A stretch of 64,000 nt of DNA from Galdieria sulphuraria (taxonomy: Eukaryota; Rhodophyta; Bangiophyceae; Galdieriales; Galdieriaceae). The stretch spans positions 124,001 through 188,000 of the forward strand of contig NW_005178459.1 in assembly GCF_000341285.1 (NCBI RefSeq). Reading direction: 5' to 3'. The position numbers and the translations under genes are program-made. Numbering within the stretch: the stretch's first letter is position 1; each line of letters begins with the position of its first letter. Shown here piece by piece: positions 47,336 to 56,980 of the stretch. The notes beneath the pieces were generated by a model. The model searched no databases and had not been told where the DNA came from. It was given only the letters and a program-made list of their open reading frames with translations.

Positions 47336-48396
47336 TTATCCAATTCCAGTATATAACGCACCTAAGAAAAGTCTAAAAACACAAAAATAAAACAAACCAG
47401 AATACAATATACCAGAATCTCTTGTCTTCTTCAATAACCCAATATCCAAATCGTGACCTTGATTCCCCGTGTTGTCCATATCATTTGTTGCTTTACTCGA
47501 CTTGTTTTCTCTCAGTTTACTTGAGTTCATCTCCTCCACCTCATAAGCCTTCTTAGGAATCACATCTCTAATAATTTTCTCTATCAAAGCCTCAGCATCT
47601 ATTCGAGTGGCTCGAATATGTGCAGGAATTTCTTCTTCCAGCTCCCATTCTAACTGTTCCATATTCTCAGAAATGTTCTTTGCATAGGAAAACAAGGAGT
47701 TTTCTGTGTTGTTTTCCAAAATATAAAAAAAGTTCTTTTCGGCGGTACTTGAATCCACTAGAGTAGATTCTACTTCAACCCATTCCTTATCAGTCTTCTT
47801 TACATGTATTTCTTCAATGTCAGGATTACTCTGTAGTTCGTTAACCGAAGAGTTTTGTGTATCTGAAGAAGACGGCAAAGTGACTTTGACACTCTTGAAA
47901 GGCCTTTTAAAAGTCGGGTCTCCAGAAGTTTGTCGCAAAGTGAGAGATAAACTTAGTACAGCGTTGGTGCGACTTTCTTGAAGCAAGAAATTTTTGCGAA
48001 CAGTAGGTAAACCTGCATATTCTGCCAAGTCAAGTTCTATTATTCCATGTCTTATATGACCAATGTTCTTTTCCTCACGAATCGAAATTCTCAAGCCACA
48101 AGAACGAAGCTCTTCACCTCGTTCGCCAGCAGCACCCAACTTTACTGAAAACGTGAATCTATCGTTCCATATAACTGTGTTTCTTACAACTTGAGTTCTC
48201 TTTGTGAAACCAAAGTGAGGATCTGCCACTTGAGGTTGTAACTACATCAGAGTCAAAACAGTTACGAAGCAAGTACAAAACAAATAAAAACCTTCCACTT
48301 TGCAAATATCGTTCCATGACTTAAAGGAAACTGTCTCAACTCTTCCAAAACCAAAGTAACTTGAAAGTCTCGAGCTTGTCGTTTGGTAGCCAACAT
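47336..48396 (-). CDS. NT-C2 (EEIG1/FAM102-type) domain protein
   Basis: Exon 1 (48396-48292) encodes RDFQVTLVLEELRQFPLSHG and FAKWK; exon 2 continues LQPQVADPHFGFTKRTQ. Together they give an N-terminal C2-type beta-sandwich. RSCGLRISIREEKN, IELDLAEYAGLPTVRKNFLL and NAVLSLSLTLRQTSGDPTFK are the core NT-C2 signatures, seen in EEIG1/FAM102 and EHBP1 and in algal and plant proteins. These domains bind membranes or anchor cytoskeletal factors. The remaining 180 residues are acidic and disordered. An optional 3' intron near 47350-47400 would replace a hydrophobic tail by a shorter end. The gene begins 35 bases after the stop of the low-complexity gene on the same strand. Confidence 0.72.
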
Positions 48397-48431
48397 TCAA
48401 TGAATGAAAAATCTTTTGAATCACTTTATTA

Positions 48432-49723
48432 TTATAATTTCCAGGAATTTTTGGATACAGACGAGTCTCTACTCTTCTTTTCCGAAAACTTTGCAGAAGC
48501 TGCAATAGTGGGCTTCATGAACCTTGCTATACCAATATTCGGTTTTTTGCTTGTCTCTTTTTCGTGAGACGCTAGAAAAATAAAGTTAGGAGCTGTTATG
48601 GAGCCTTTCCAAGAAGGCAAATACCTGCTTGATTACCAGTTGGTTGTGTTGTTTTTTTAGAAGACCAGTTTCCTGTCTTATGAGAAGCATTATTAAAGAT
48701 TCTTCCGTTATCCGCGTTCTCTTCTTGTTTTTTCTTTTCTTTGGCAGCCGAACTTTGTGTTGGTTTGTAGAGACTTTTGCTTGACGAGCGTCTGACAATA
48801 GAAGGTTGCGACATGTGGTGTTCTGAGCTGGCACTGTCTGCTTTGGAAGTTGTCATTCGTTGCTGTTCAGGACTAGTGGCATCACTTTGAACCGGCGAAG
48901 TATTCCTTGAAGCCTTTTCTTCAGATACTTTTAAGCTTCGAGAACTATTACGTCTTTTGAGAGGACTAGGAGAACCAGTTTGACCAGATAGAAGAGTAGC
49001 TGAATTTTTCCGACTTATCGAAGCCCGTTTGTTATCTTTGAGACCTTCTGTTTCAGTTTGTTTCTTTGTCAAACTCTTCTTTTTTGTTTCATTTGCATTT
49101 TTTGATATGGAATGTACTATGTCGTCGGAAGAGTTGATTTCTTGTATACCGTCAAGTTGCAGCTTTGGTAGCGTTTGGTTATTAGAATCAGTGGCGCTCA
49201 AATTTTGATTGTCTAGTGCTGAGGATAGTTGTTTGTCCTCTGCTGTTCTTATCCAGTTGTTGTGGGAGTCCTGCTTCTGAGAATGATTGTCGTTGTCATC
49301 TAAAGGATTTGTTTCAGAGGGAGATAAGTGAAGTGTCGATTCGAAATGTTCCTCTTCAGGTTGTTGGCTTTCTTTCGTTTTCGCTATATCTGTGTTAACC
49401 TCTATCGACTCAGTTTCAACCTGAAGTTTCTTTTGGCTTTCGACGCTATTTGAGTTTTGGAAATTTGAATGCAATTCATCGACATTTTGTGAGCTTCGCA
49501 AGTTTTCTGTAAGGTTTTTTTCTTGCAAGTCGCTTTGGTTATTCTCATTGAAGTCTTTTGGAGCTTGTTCCAAAGGCTCTGCATCTTTAGTTGGAGCTTC
49601 TTGCTCTACTTTCAACCCTTGAACAATATTATTGTACATTTAGAGTTCTTTAACATCACAAAAAAATTTTTCAATACCTTGCATATTATTGAGTATGTCA
49701 GAGGTCGGGCTTTCGTTTTGCAT
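48432..49723 (-). CDS. Low-complexity Ser/Gln/Lys-rich protein, unknown function
   Basis: Exon 1 (49723-49678) encodes MQNESPTSDILNNMQ and splices in phase to exon 2 (49617 to about 48630). The final exon (about 48577-48432) encodes HEKETSKKPNIGIARFMKPT and a basic end. The protein is about 390 residues, dominated by Ser, Gln, Asn, Glu and Lys. It has repeated RxxS patches (KRASISRKNSATLL, SPLKRRNSSRSLK) that look like basophilic kinase sites. There is no folded domain. The basic C-terminus (KPTIAASAKFSEKK) might bind microtubules or nucleic acid; this is only a guess. An AATAAA hexamer follows the stop directly. An alternative start at 49639 is in the intron of this model. Confidence 0.6.
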
Positions 49724-49982
49724 ATTTTGTGAAACAAAGATGGAAATGAAATTGAGTTCAAAATTGACGTGGCCATTTGTGGGATTCTTATGTTCCCTCT
49801 TCTTCGACAGACAACTTTTTCCAATTAACTCCTATAGTTACATTATTCATGTTTATTGTTATTTCGAATCTTTCATACATATTGTTTTTCCGTTGATGCG
49901 CATGGAAGAATAAAGTTTGGTTATACAAAGGCAACTAGAGATATAATGAAAACACTTTGAAAATGTATCTTTGGAGGTAAAT

Positions 49983-51527
49983 ATGTCGAATGCGAGAGGG
50001 CCACTTTTGTTTACTATACACTGCTCTTTTATTTTGACCAAAACGTGTATTGGTTGTACTAGAGCAAGTCGGTGCAACTCCATTATTGGCAATACTTTTT
50101 TTTGTAACAGGAAAAAATACTTGGGTTCCCTTTCTACTATTGCGGAACGAAGTAGGCAACGCTTGAGAAGAAGAAAACAGTTAAACTCTAAGAAACCTCG
50201 CTCTTTTCATATTGCCTCAGCTTTTGCCATTTCTCCGGACGTCATATTGTTTTCTGGTGGTTTTGTTGCTTTTTTTCTTAGCGCCGCCTTAGGAGGAAAC
50301 GATGTTGCAAACGCCATGGGAACTTCTGTTGGGACAGGAGCAGTTTCCATAAAAACTGCGCTTGCTATTGGTGCAGTTATGGAGTTTGCTGGAGCAGTTT
50401 TGCTTGGATCAAGAGTCACACAGACTATAGGAAGTGGAGTCATTTCCATAGGTCCTTTAGCAAGTTTAGGTGCTTCCTCAAGTCTCAACTACATGTTGGG
50501 AATGTTTTGTGTTTTATTGGCAAGTACTCTGTGGCTGATACTCGCTACTTTGTTGGGACTTCCGGTTTCTTCCACGCACTCTGTTGTTGGTGGATTACTT
50601 GGTTTTGGTATTTCGGCTGGCTGGAAAATCAATATAGCTCAAGTTTTAAGAATTCTATCGAGTTGGTTTATAAGTCCTATTTTTGGTGGCTTTACTGCAT
50701 TTTGTATGTATTATGCTCTCCGAAAGCTTATATTCAAAAGGCCTTCGCCGTTATCCATGTTAAAACGACTATTGCCAATCTTGATCGGTTCCATTTTGTT
50801 TGTCTTGAGTTTATTTCTATTGATGAAAAACGAAGGCAAGCAAGAATTGGGTAAATTGTTGACTGTTGCTATGGGTGTTTCTATGACTTCGGCTGGTTTA
50901 GTAGCAGCATTGATGCAAAACCTTGGAATCTTAGACTCTTCACTTCCAATGAATGCAGAAGAAACTTTTACTCGTTTGGAAGTTAAAGGTGGTCATGGTC
51001 AAGAAGGAGGTGAAGTGGAATATATTTTTGGTCTTCTTCAATTCACTACTGCCTGTTTTGTTGCTTTTTCACACGGCAGTAATGATGTCTCCAATGCTAT
51101 TGGTCCTTTTGCTGCTATTTATTCGTTATGGAAATCTTATCCTCTCATTGGAATAGCTTTACAATTTGAAGTGCCTCCTTGGATACTTCTTATGGGAGGC
51201 TTAGGACTTTCAGTTGGCTTGGTTTTATTTGGCCAGTCTGTCATGGATACGGTAGGTCGAAAAATCACACATTTGGTTCCCAGCAAAGGCTTTTGTGTTG
51301 AGTTGTCTACCGCAATGACAGTAATGTTGGCTAGTGAGTTTGGACTTCCTATTAGTACCACGCATACTCTCATTGGATGTATTGTTGCTGTTGGATTGGC
51401 TAGTGGGAATAGAGAGATTGATGTGAAGGTGCTTCGTAGCATTATAATGAGCTGGTTTGTGACAGTTCCTGTTACAGCTTTACTAAGTATGGCATCGTTT
51501 TTTATTTTAAAGCATTGGTTACCTTGA
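49983..51527 (+). CDS. PiT/PHO4-family phosphate transporter, plastid type
   Basis: One exon encodes 514 residues from the ATG at 49983; the TTG at 49971 is not used. Residues 1-75 are Arg/Ser-rich and look like a transit peptide, as in plant PHT2 transporters. Two inverted PD001131-like signatures appear: ALGGNDVANAMGTSVGTGAV near residue 105 and AFSHGSNDVSNAIGPFAAIY near residue 360. GLPVSSTHSVVGGLLGFG and GLPISTTHTLIGCIVAVG form the matching pair of helix breaks. About ten to twelve membrane helices are visible. It should import phosphate with Na+ or H+ across the plastid envelope (family inference). It is divergent from the low-complexity gene, about 260 bases away. Confidence 0.93.
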   Translation: MSNARGPLLFTIHCSFILTKTCIGCTRASRCNSIIGNTFFCNRKKYLGSLSTIAERSRQRLRRRKQLNSKKPRSFHIASAFAISPDVILFSGGFVAFFLSAALGGNDVANAMGTSVGTGAVSIKTALAIGAVMEFAGAVLLGSRVTQTIGSGVISIGPLASLGASSSLNYMLGMFCVLLASTLWLILATLLGLPVSSTHSVVGGLLGFGISAGWKINIAQVLRILSSWFISPIFGGFTAFCMYYALRKLIFKRPSPLSMLKRLLPILIGSILFVLSLFLLMKNEGKQELGKLLTVAMGVSMTSAGLVAALMQNLGILDSSLPMNAEETFTRLEVKGGHGQEGGEVEYIFGLLQFTTACFVAFSHGSNDVSNAIGPFAAIYSLWKSYPLIGIALQFEVPPWILLMGGLGLSVGLVLFGQSVMDTVGRKITHLVPSKGFCVELSTAMTVMLASEFGLPISTTHTLIGCIVAVGLASGNREIDVKVLRSIIMSWFVTVPVTALLSMASFFILKHWLP

Positions 51528-52549
51528 CATTCTCATGCAATGTTTTGATTGACAACATTTGAAGAGAAATATGAAGTTATTGTTCTTTCTGCCTTGTCAT
51601 GGATAATGGTTGTGTTGGTTTATTTCCTACAATAATATTCAAATAAATTCAATTGAAGTTAAACTTTTCAAGGCAAACTGTTTTTATTTCGGCAGATGGA
51701 TAACGTTGCCCAAAAAACTCATCGTTTTTATGCATAGCAACAAGTCTTTTATAGATATTCACTGTTAGTATCTACACTGTACGATAGACAACTCAAACCA
51801 TAGAAAAACCCTTTCAACAAGAGACAACTCATTATTGGGTCCTATTCCATTTACAAAATAGCTAACTCTTGAGATCAACTACAAACGATGGAACAAGTAA
51901 CTTTGAAGTCACAACTCCTGGAAGCCAAATGAAAGTAAAAGTTCCATTTGCCAAACAACGGAAGAGTGAATAGAGAGAAGTGGACAAGTTGTATACCCAA
52001 GTGAAACGAAGGTAGGTTATATAGTTGTGACTCAACCAAGTCTTTTAACTCGTTCCATTTCCTGTCAGAGAACTACCAGTACAGAAAGTTACTATGTTCA
52101 ATATTTAACATGCTAAGTCTCTTTTAATTTAACGTAACTTTCTTTTCCAATTAACACGCATCAATGAAAGTTAACTTCTATTAGTAACTTTGTCTAGACA
52201 CTTGTTTTCAACAGGCACCTGATAGCAACAATAAAATTTTAAGCAGCTGTCTTATTTTTGAAAGAATGTGAGCTTTACCCGTTTTTCTTACCTGCTAGTT
52301 TGTTGACTTATGTGTATCAAAGAAGATCAAATGTTTCGTAAGTATTGCAAAGGAGGATTCTTTTTAATACTTAAAAAGTAAACGATTGTTTAGTTTCTAC
52401 TTACTTTCAGAGTCTCTTTCATAAATGGCTTGCTGGAAGTAATAACAAGTTCTGTTGACAATTTTTTATACGTGGAGATGATCATTTTTTATATCTCTCT
52501 CTCTAATCGATCGGCAATCCACTTGTCATCGATACTATCTCTATTAGAT
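51528..52549. other. Largest gene-free stretch in the window
   Basis: The 1,022 bases between the phosphate transporter stop and the MDR dehydrogenase start contain no coding frame I can support on either strand. I see no tRNA, no repeat family and no transposon ends. In so compact a region this is unusual and may hold a regulatory region or an unrecognised non-coding RNA. Confidence 0.5.
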
Positions 52550-53748
52550 ATGTCGAGTAGTATAGGAAACAGAGAACTTGTAAGATTAAAATTTTTGAAA
52601 CCTTTTACTACTTCTGTGGAAAAAACCAGCCTCTCGAGTCATTTGAGTGAAAATCAAGTTCTTGTGAAGACCAAGTTTTCTGGTATTAGTACAGGAACTG
52701 AGCTATTGTTTTATCGTGGTCTCGTTCCAGAATCACTGGAAGCGGACGCGTTATTCTCACGTGAACCTGTTAGTTATCCTATTTCTTATGGATATTCTGT
52801 TGTAGGAACAGTTGTGGAAGTCGGCAGCCAAGTAGATCCTCATATAGTTCCGTTTGCTTCCTTACTCTTCGAAACCTCATCTCACCTTTTTTTCTCCATA
52901 GTACAATCGCCGTGTATTTTGTTTTTCGCCGCATCAGAGTTATGTCACAAGTCAAGTTGACCAAGTCATCCTTATTCCAGATGATATAGAGTTTGAAGAT
53001 GCCATCTTTCTGCCTTGGATGGAGACAGCTATTTGCCTTGCTCATGATGGTGCTCCCTTAATAGGCGACTGTGCAGTGGTTTTTGGACAAGGTGTTGTTG
53101 GACTGCTTTTAGCTGCTCTGCTTTGTTCTTTTCCCCTGACAAGCTTGAATATTGTGGAGAAAGGAGCTTACCGACTCGAAGTTTCTCGTTCGTTTGTGAA
53201 AAATGCTCAATTCTACTCGCCTACACAAGTCGAAGAGAGTGGCTTTTTGTTGGGTGAAAACAATAAGGAAGGTCAGAAAGCTGATGTGGTGAGTCGACTT
53301 GGTTGTATTGTTTAAGCTTTGATGTGTTGCAGACTTTTGAGGTTTCTGGCAGTGCTGAAGCCTTGAATCAAGCTATCATGTGTACTCGATATGATGGTAG
53401 AGTAGTCATTGGATCGTGGTTTGCTAAACAAAATATTTCTTTACCAGCAATTGGAGGTTATTTTCATAGAAATCATCTGACTTTTATCTCTTCACAAGTT
53501 AGTTTTATTCCACCTCATCTTTCGGGTCGATGGGACAAGCAACGGAGATTTGCAGTTGCCTGGAATCACATTAGGCAATTACAGCCATCTCAGTTGATTA
53601 GTAAAATTGTGAAAATAGTGAGTGAAGGATGAAGCAAAAGTATGTCAAAAATTAATGAGAGTGTTTGTAGGATGAATCCTGTGCAATATATAAACAAATA
53701 GATGCAGATCCTGATAGTGCTGTTCAAATATTGTTTTCATATGACTAG
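52550..53748 (+). CDS. Medium-chain (zinc-type) alcohol dehydrogenase family protein
   Basis: Four exons; the first runs from 52550 (MSSSIGNRELVRLKF) to 52854 or nearby, and the last ends at 53748. Early motifs include VLVKTKFSGISTGTELLFYRG and PISYGYSVVGTVVEVG. FLPWMETAICLAHDGAP then leads into a Rossmann fold (AVVFGQGVVGLLLAALL) with an acidic residue following (NIVEKG), which favours NAD(H). After the third exon, VSGSAEALNQAIMCTRYDGRVVIG fits the family. The catalytic zinc ligands are not obvious. The exact substrate is unknown; similar bacterial and algal MDR proteins are annotated as sorbitol-dehydrogenase-like or BchC-like. A longer start at an upstream in-frame ATG is possible. Confidence 0.78.
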
Positions 53749-54203
53749 AAAGGATCATTTCCATTGTGTTTTTATTGAAGGAATGTTGTCCATCTTAATC
53801 CAATGTATTTCTACTTTCTTATCTATGGTTTGAATTTTATGAACTTGGACTTCTAATACTTTGCCTATCTGAATGGCGAGACGAACTGTTACAAATACAT
53901 ACATGATTGGCATGAAGTATTTGTATGTCCTTACTCATATTATGAAAGTTTCCATGCTTTGTTGTGTTTTCAAAATAATATATTTGCTTCTCTGGCAGAA
54001 TGTTCTGTGCTCCTTCATTCTGTGACTCGTGGTTATAAACTTTGTTCTTTTTCAGCTGCGTGATAGAGTTGGGACCAGTAAGACTATATATTTTTCTCCT
54101 AAAAGTATTTTCAATGACTGAAGACTATAAAACTACATCCTCACTTGATACCTCCTCGCCAAGCTTCCATTCAGAATGGCGCCCACAACAACAAAATAAA
54201 TAA
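53749..54203. other. Intergenic region between MDR dehydrogenase and methyltransferase
   Basis: These 455 bases show no supported coding frame, repeat or RNA gene. The promoter of the methyltransferase should lie here. Confidence 0.45.
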
Positions 54204-55202
54204 ATGTCTTTAGCTAAACAGGCCGAGTATGATAGAAATGATCCGTTTCCCGTTGAAGTACTCAGTCAGTTATCTAGTAAATTTGCATGCTATGAAGAAG
54301 CTATTCAAAATCCAAGGAAAGATGTTATTTTCTTGACCAAGGTGAGCTTGAGTTTTTTAAAAGAGTTTGTCGCACTCTCTGAGCTTCAGTATTCAGACCT
54401 TTCAAAGCGAATTCCATCAAAAGGCGCTACGACTTCGAGAAGACTTTTGTGGCACTGCAGCGATTTCACGTGAATTCATTAGATCTGACTTTGAAAGATT
54501 TGCCGTCGGAGTAGACATAGACTCTAGAGCTGTTGCTTGGTACTTATCTCGTTGTTTATGATTCTTTTCGTTTGGAAGGTTGATATTGGCTAGGTGTGTT
54601 CAACACGGTCTGTCTAGTCTTCACTCTGGTAGTGATCGACTTGAATTAGTAGTGGCAGACTGTAGAGAGTATCAGGTATGCTTGTATTGGCCTTGTTAAG
54701 TAATATTCTTCCCTTTTTCCGATAGGATGCAAAGTTCTATGACATTATTTCGGCAAATAATTATAGCCTATTCTTGCTAACTTCTCGAATGGACCTCGTT
54801 CAGTACCTAAGAAGAGTAAAGCAATGCTTGGATCCTAGTCATGGAATGTTCATTTGTGACTTGACTGGTGGTTCGGACTGTTTTATAAAACGGAAAGTAA
54901 AGCGTCAATGTGGTAATCTTGCCTATATTTGGGAGCAAGACAATTATAATTTTGTTGATGCCAGTTGGCAATGTGCACTTTCTTTTCTTCTCCGTGATGG
55001 TTCATTATTGAAACATTGTTTCAAGTATACTTGGAGGCTTTGGACAATGGCAGAAGTAATGGATGCCTTGTACGAAGTAGGATTCAGTAAAGTTAGAATA
55101 TGGTTCTCTGACCTGGATGAAGCTGAAGAGCTTGTTTATGAAGAAACCACAAATATTCCAGGTTGGGTGAAAAGTTGGAATGCCATTATCGTGGCAGTCT
55201 GA
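54204..55202 (+). CDS. SAM-dependent class I methyltransferase
   Basis: Four exons give roughly 260 residues; exon 1 is 54204-54341 and splices in phase 0 to TFQSEFHQKALRLREDFCGT. LREDFCGTAAISREFIRSDF and VGVDIDSRAVAW form motif I and the acidic ribose-binding residue of a Rossmann-like methyltransferase. ADCREYQDAKFYDIISANNY is motif II-like, and MFICDLTGGSDCFIKRKVKR follows. The last exon has IWEQDNYNFVDASWQCALSF and DALYEVGFSKVRIWF, typical of the C-terminal strands. The REDFCGT signature marks a small family found in bacteria and some algae. The substrate is unknown. Confidence 0.85.
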
Positions 55203-55463
55203 TGATTGACTTTGAGACATGGAGCGTTTTATTATCGTTAAAAGTTATTGTCCGGTAAATTATTTATACAAAAAATAAATACATCTATGGAACACTTGAA
55301 CAGTTTTGCACAAAGGATTGAAAGAATGAGTATCTATCTTCTTCTTTCAAAGACCCATACAGAAAGTTTTCTTTTCATTTCTGTAAAAAAAGTATAATAA
55401 CATTCCACTAAGACTCCTTAAAGTGTGTGTTTACTGTTAAAAACTCTCATACAACATTGTCTT

Positions 55464-56105
55464 TTAGAAGCATTCTGTTGTTATCTGACACTTTCCATTT
55501 ACACAAACTTTTGTCGTCCGACAATTTCTGTTTCCACCTCTTGAGTTGGAAGACTTTCTGTTATTCTTGGATGTCTTAAAACTTCTAGCGTTTGGCCCCT
55601 TTCCAAAAAAGTCGTTCATGAAAAAGTCACCAAAGGGGAAACCCTGAAAAGCTTGCTCTGAAAAACGAGTTGAGGAGCCTTGGGCACGAAAACCTTCACT
55701 AGTGCCTTGTTGCAGTCCCTCTTCACCGTAAAGGTCATAAACTTCTCTCTTTTGAGGGTCTGACAAAACTTCATACGCTAAGAAAAAGTGAAAATATGTC
55801 CCTTGTCCATTTTTCAACATTCATACCTTCCGCAATTTCACGGAATTTCAACTCTGCTTGCTTTTCACCACCATTTTTATCAGGGTGATATTTTCTAGCC
55901 AACTGATGGTATGCTCGCTTGATTTCTCCTATGACAAGTCAACTGTGTATTCAACAAACTATGAAAACAACATACTATCTGAAGCATTTTTATCCACACC
56001 TAGAACATTGTAGTAACTCCGTTTCGCGTTTGCCAACGTAAAAACAGTCAAAATGGCTAAACAAAACAAGAATACTAGTCTCCGAGTACTGTGGCACGTT
56101 TCCAT
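55464..56105 (-). CDS. ER-luminal DnaJ/Hsp40 co-chaperone with Cys-containing tail
   Basis: Three exons from 56105. The ATG at 56105 ([20 protein letters not shown]...) gives a clean signal peptide ending near LANA; the ATG at 56144 adds 13 residues. The J-domain (about residues 30-95) has [14 protein letters not shown], then [20 protein letters not shown] with the HPD motif. [22 protein letters not shown] follows. The protein stops after a Gly/Phe-rich linker with no substrate-binding domain. It ends in a small Cys-containing tail ([22 protein letters not shown]) whose four Cys could form disulfides in the ER lumen. It should stimulate BiP ATPase. I know no close named family member with this tail. 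Confidence 0.87.
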
Positions 56106-56730
56106 CACAACTGGATTGAACAATAACATTTCATACAGCAGCATTTCTAATTTTTATAGCTTTCAGAAAATTGTATCAGACAGAAACAAAGAGTTTCTAA
56201 TATAATTGAAGAAACTATAGAGTTTCCTTATCAAAGCTATCGTTTCAAGATACTCAAACAGAGTACTTTATATAAAGTTCTGCGGTCCTTAGCGCAGTTG
56301 GTTTTTCCACTCAACTCTTATTTGCAACAGAGTTTAAATCTCGTCATATAGAAACGTTCAAGTTGTGGGATATTCTTGATATACTTGAAGTCTTGACCTG
56401 TAAAATTAAGTCACTATGAGTCACAACAAAAGGGCTTGGCTTTGTCCTTGCTTGTAATAATCTACTAAAGTGGCTTTTGAAGTTGGTTTGGCCAGCATGA
56501 AAGGTCTAAGATTGCGACACATTAGGTGCCAACTAGGACAAAAAGATACTGCAAGTATAAGTATCAGGCGTTTTTATGAATGAACTGGGCTTGAGACACT
56601 ATATCCATTCTTCTTCTTCTTATTATTATTATTATTATTACGCTGTCGAATTCATTCTTTTTTCGCCACGTGTGAAATGGATTATCCATTCTTCATTGGC
56701 CATCATTGCTTCGAGTAAACAATTTGTGCC
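56106..56730. other. Intergenic region with simple repeat and degenerate tRNA-like boxes
   Basis: These 625 bases lie between the J-protein start and the mini-gene. A plus-strand frame at 56576-56761 encodes a Tyr run over the repeat and is not credible. At about 56283-56345 there are sequences resembling the A and B boxes of a tRNA gene, but no cloverleaf forms. Confidence 0.4.
56608..56641. repeat. CTT/ATT trinucleotide repeat
   Basis: A run of CTT units passes into ATT units in the intergenic region. It is a simple microsatellite. Confidence 0.85.
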
Positions 56731-56975
56731 ATGTCACTTTGCCCATACAAGTGGTAAGTAACCAAAACCAACAGTCTTCCTTCTATACTCAAAGCGCAAA
56801 AAGGTTCTTGTGGATATCTGGACTAGTCCTTGCAATTGTTACTATACTTCAATCCCTTATCCTCTACACGAGCTCAACTGTGGAGAAGAAATCGCTTTCC
56901 AAGAACATGTCTTCAAAGAAAGACTCCAACACAGAACGACAAACTTCTGGTTGCCCCTTGAGTTGGTTCCAATAA
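56731..56975 (+). CDS. Putative small membrane protein (67 residues)
   Basis: A two-exon model (56731-56753 and 56795-56975) with a GTAAGT donor and an AAAG acceptor gives MSLCPYKCAKRFLWISGLVL and a further 47 residues. One membrane span (FLWISGLVLAIVTILQSLIL) is followed by a Ser/Lys-rich tail ending GCPLSWFQ. The alternative frame without the splice lacks an ATG. It converges on the tRNase Z gene, with stop codons 5 bases apart. The model rests only on splice logic and an ATG. Confidence 0.35.
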
Positions 56976-56980
56976 AACTC

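Noticed and set aside
50207-50488. Antisense open frames inside the phosphate transporter and other long exons
   Set aside because: They mirror the codon pattern of the sense gene and carry no motif of their own.
56283-56345. tRNA-like A-box and B-box sequences
   Set aside because: The A-box (TAGCGCAGTTGG) is good and the B-box is off by about two bases, but the acceptor ends do not pair and no anticodon arm of normal size forms. At best it is a degraded tRNA.
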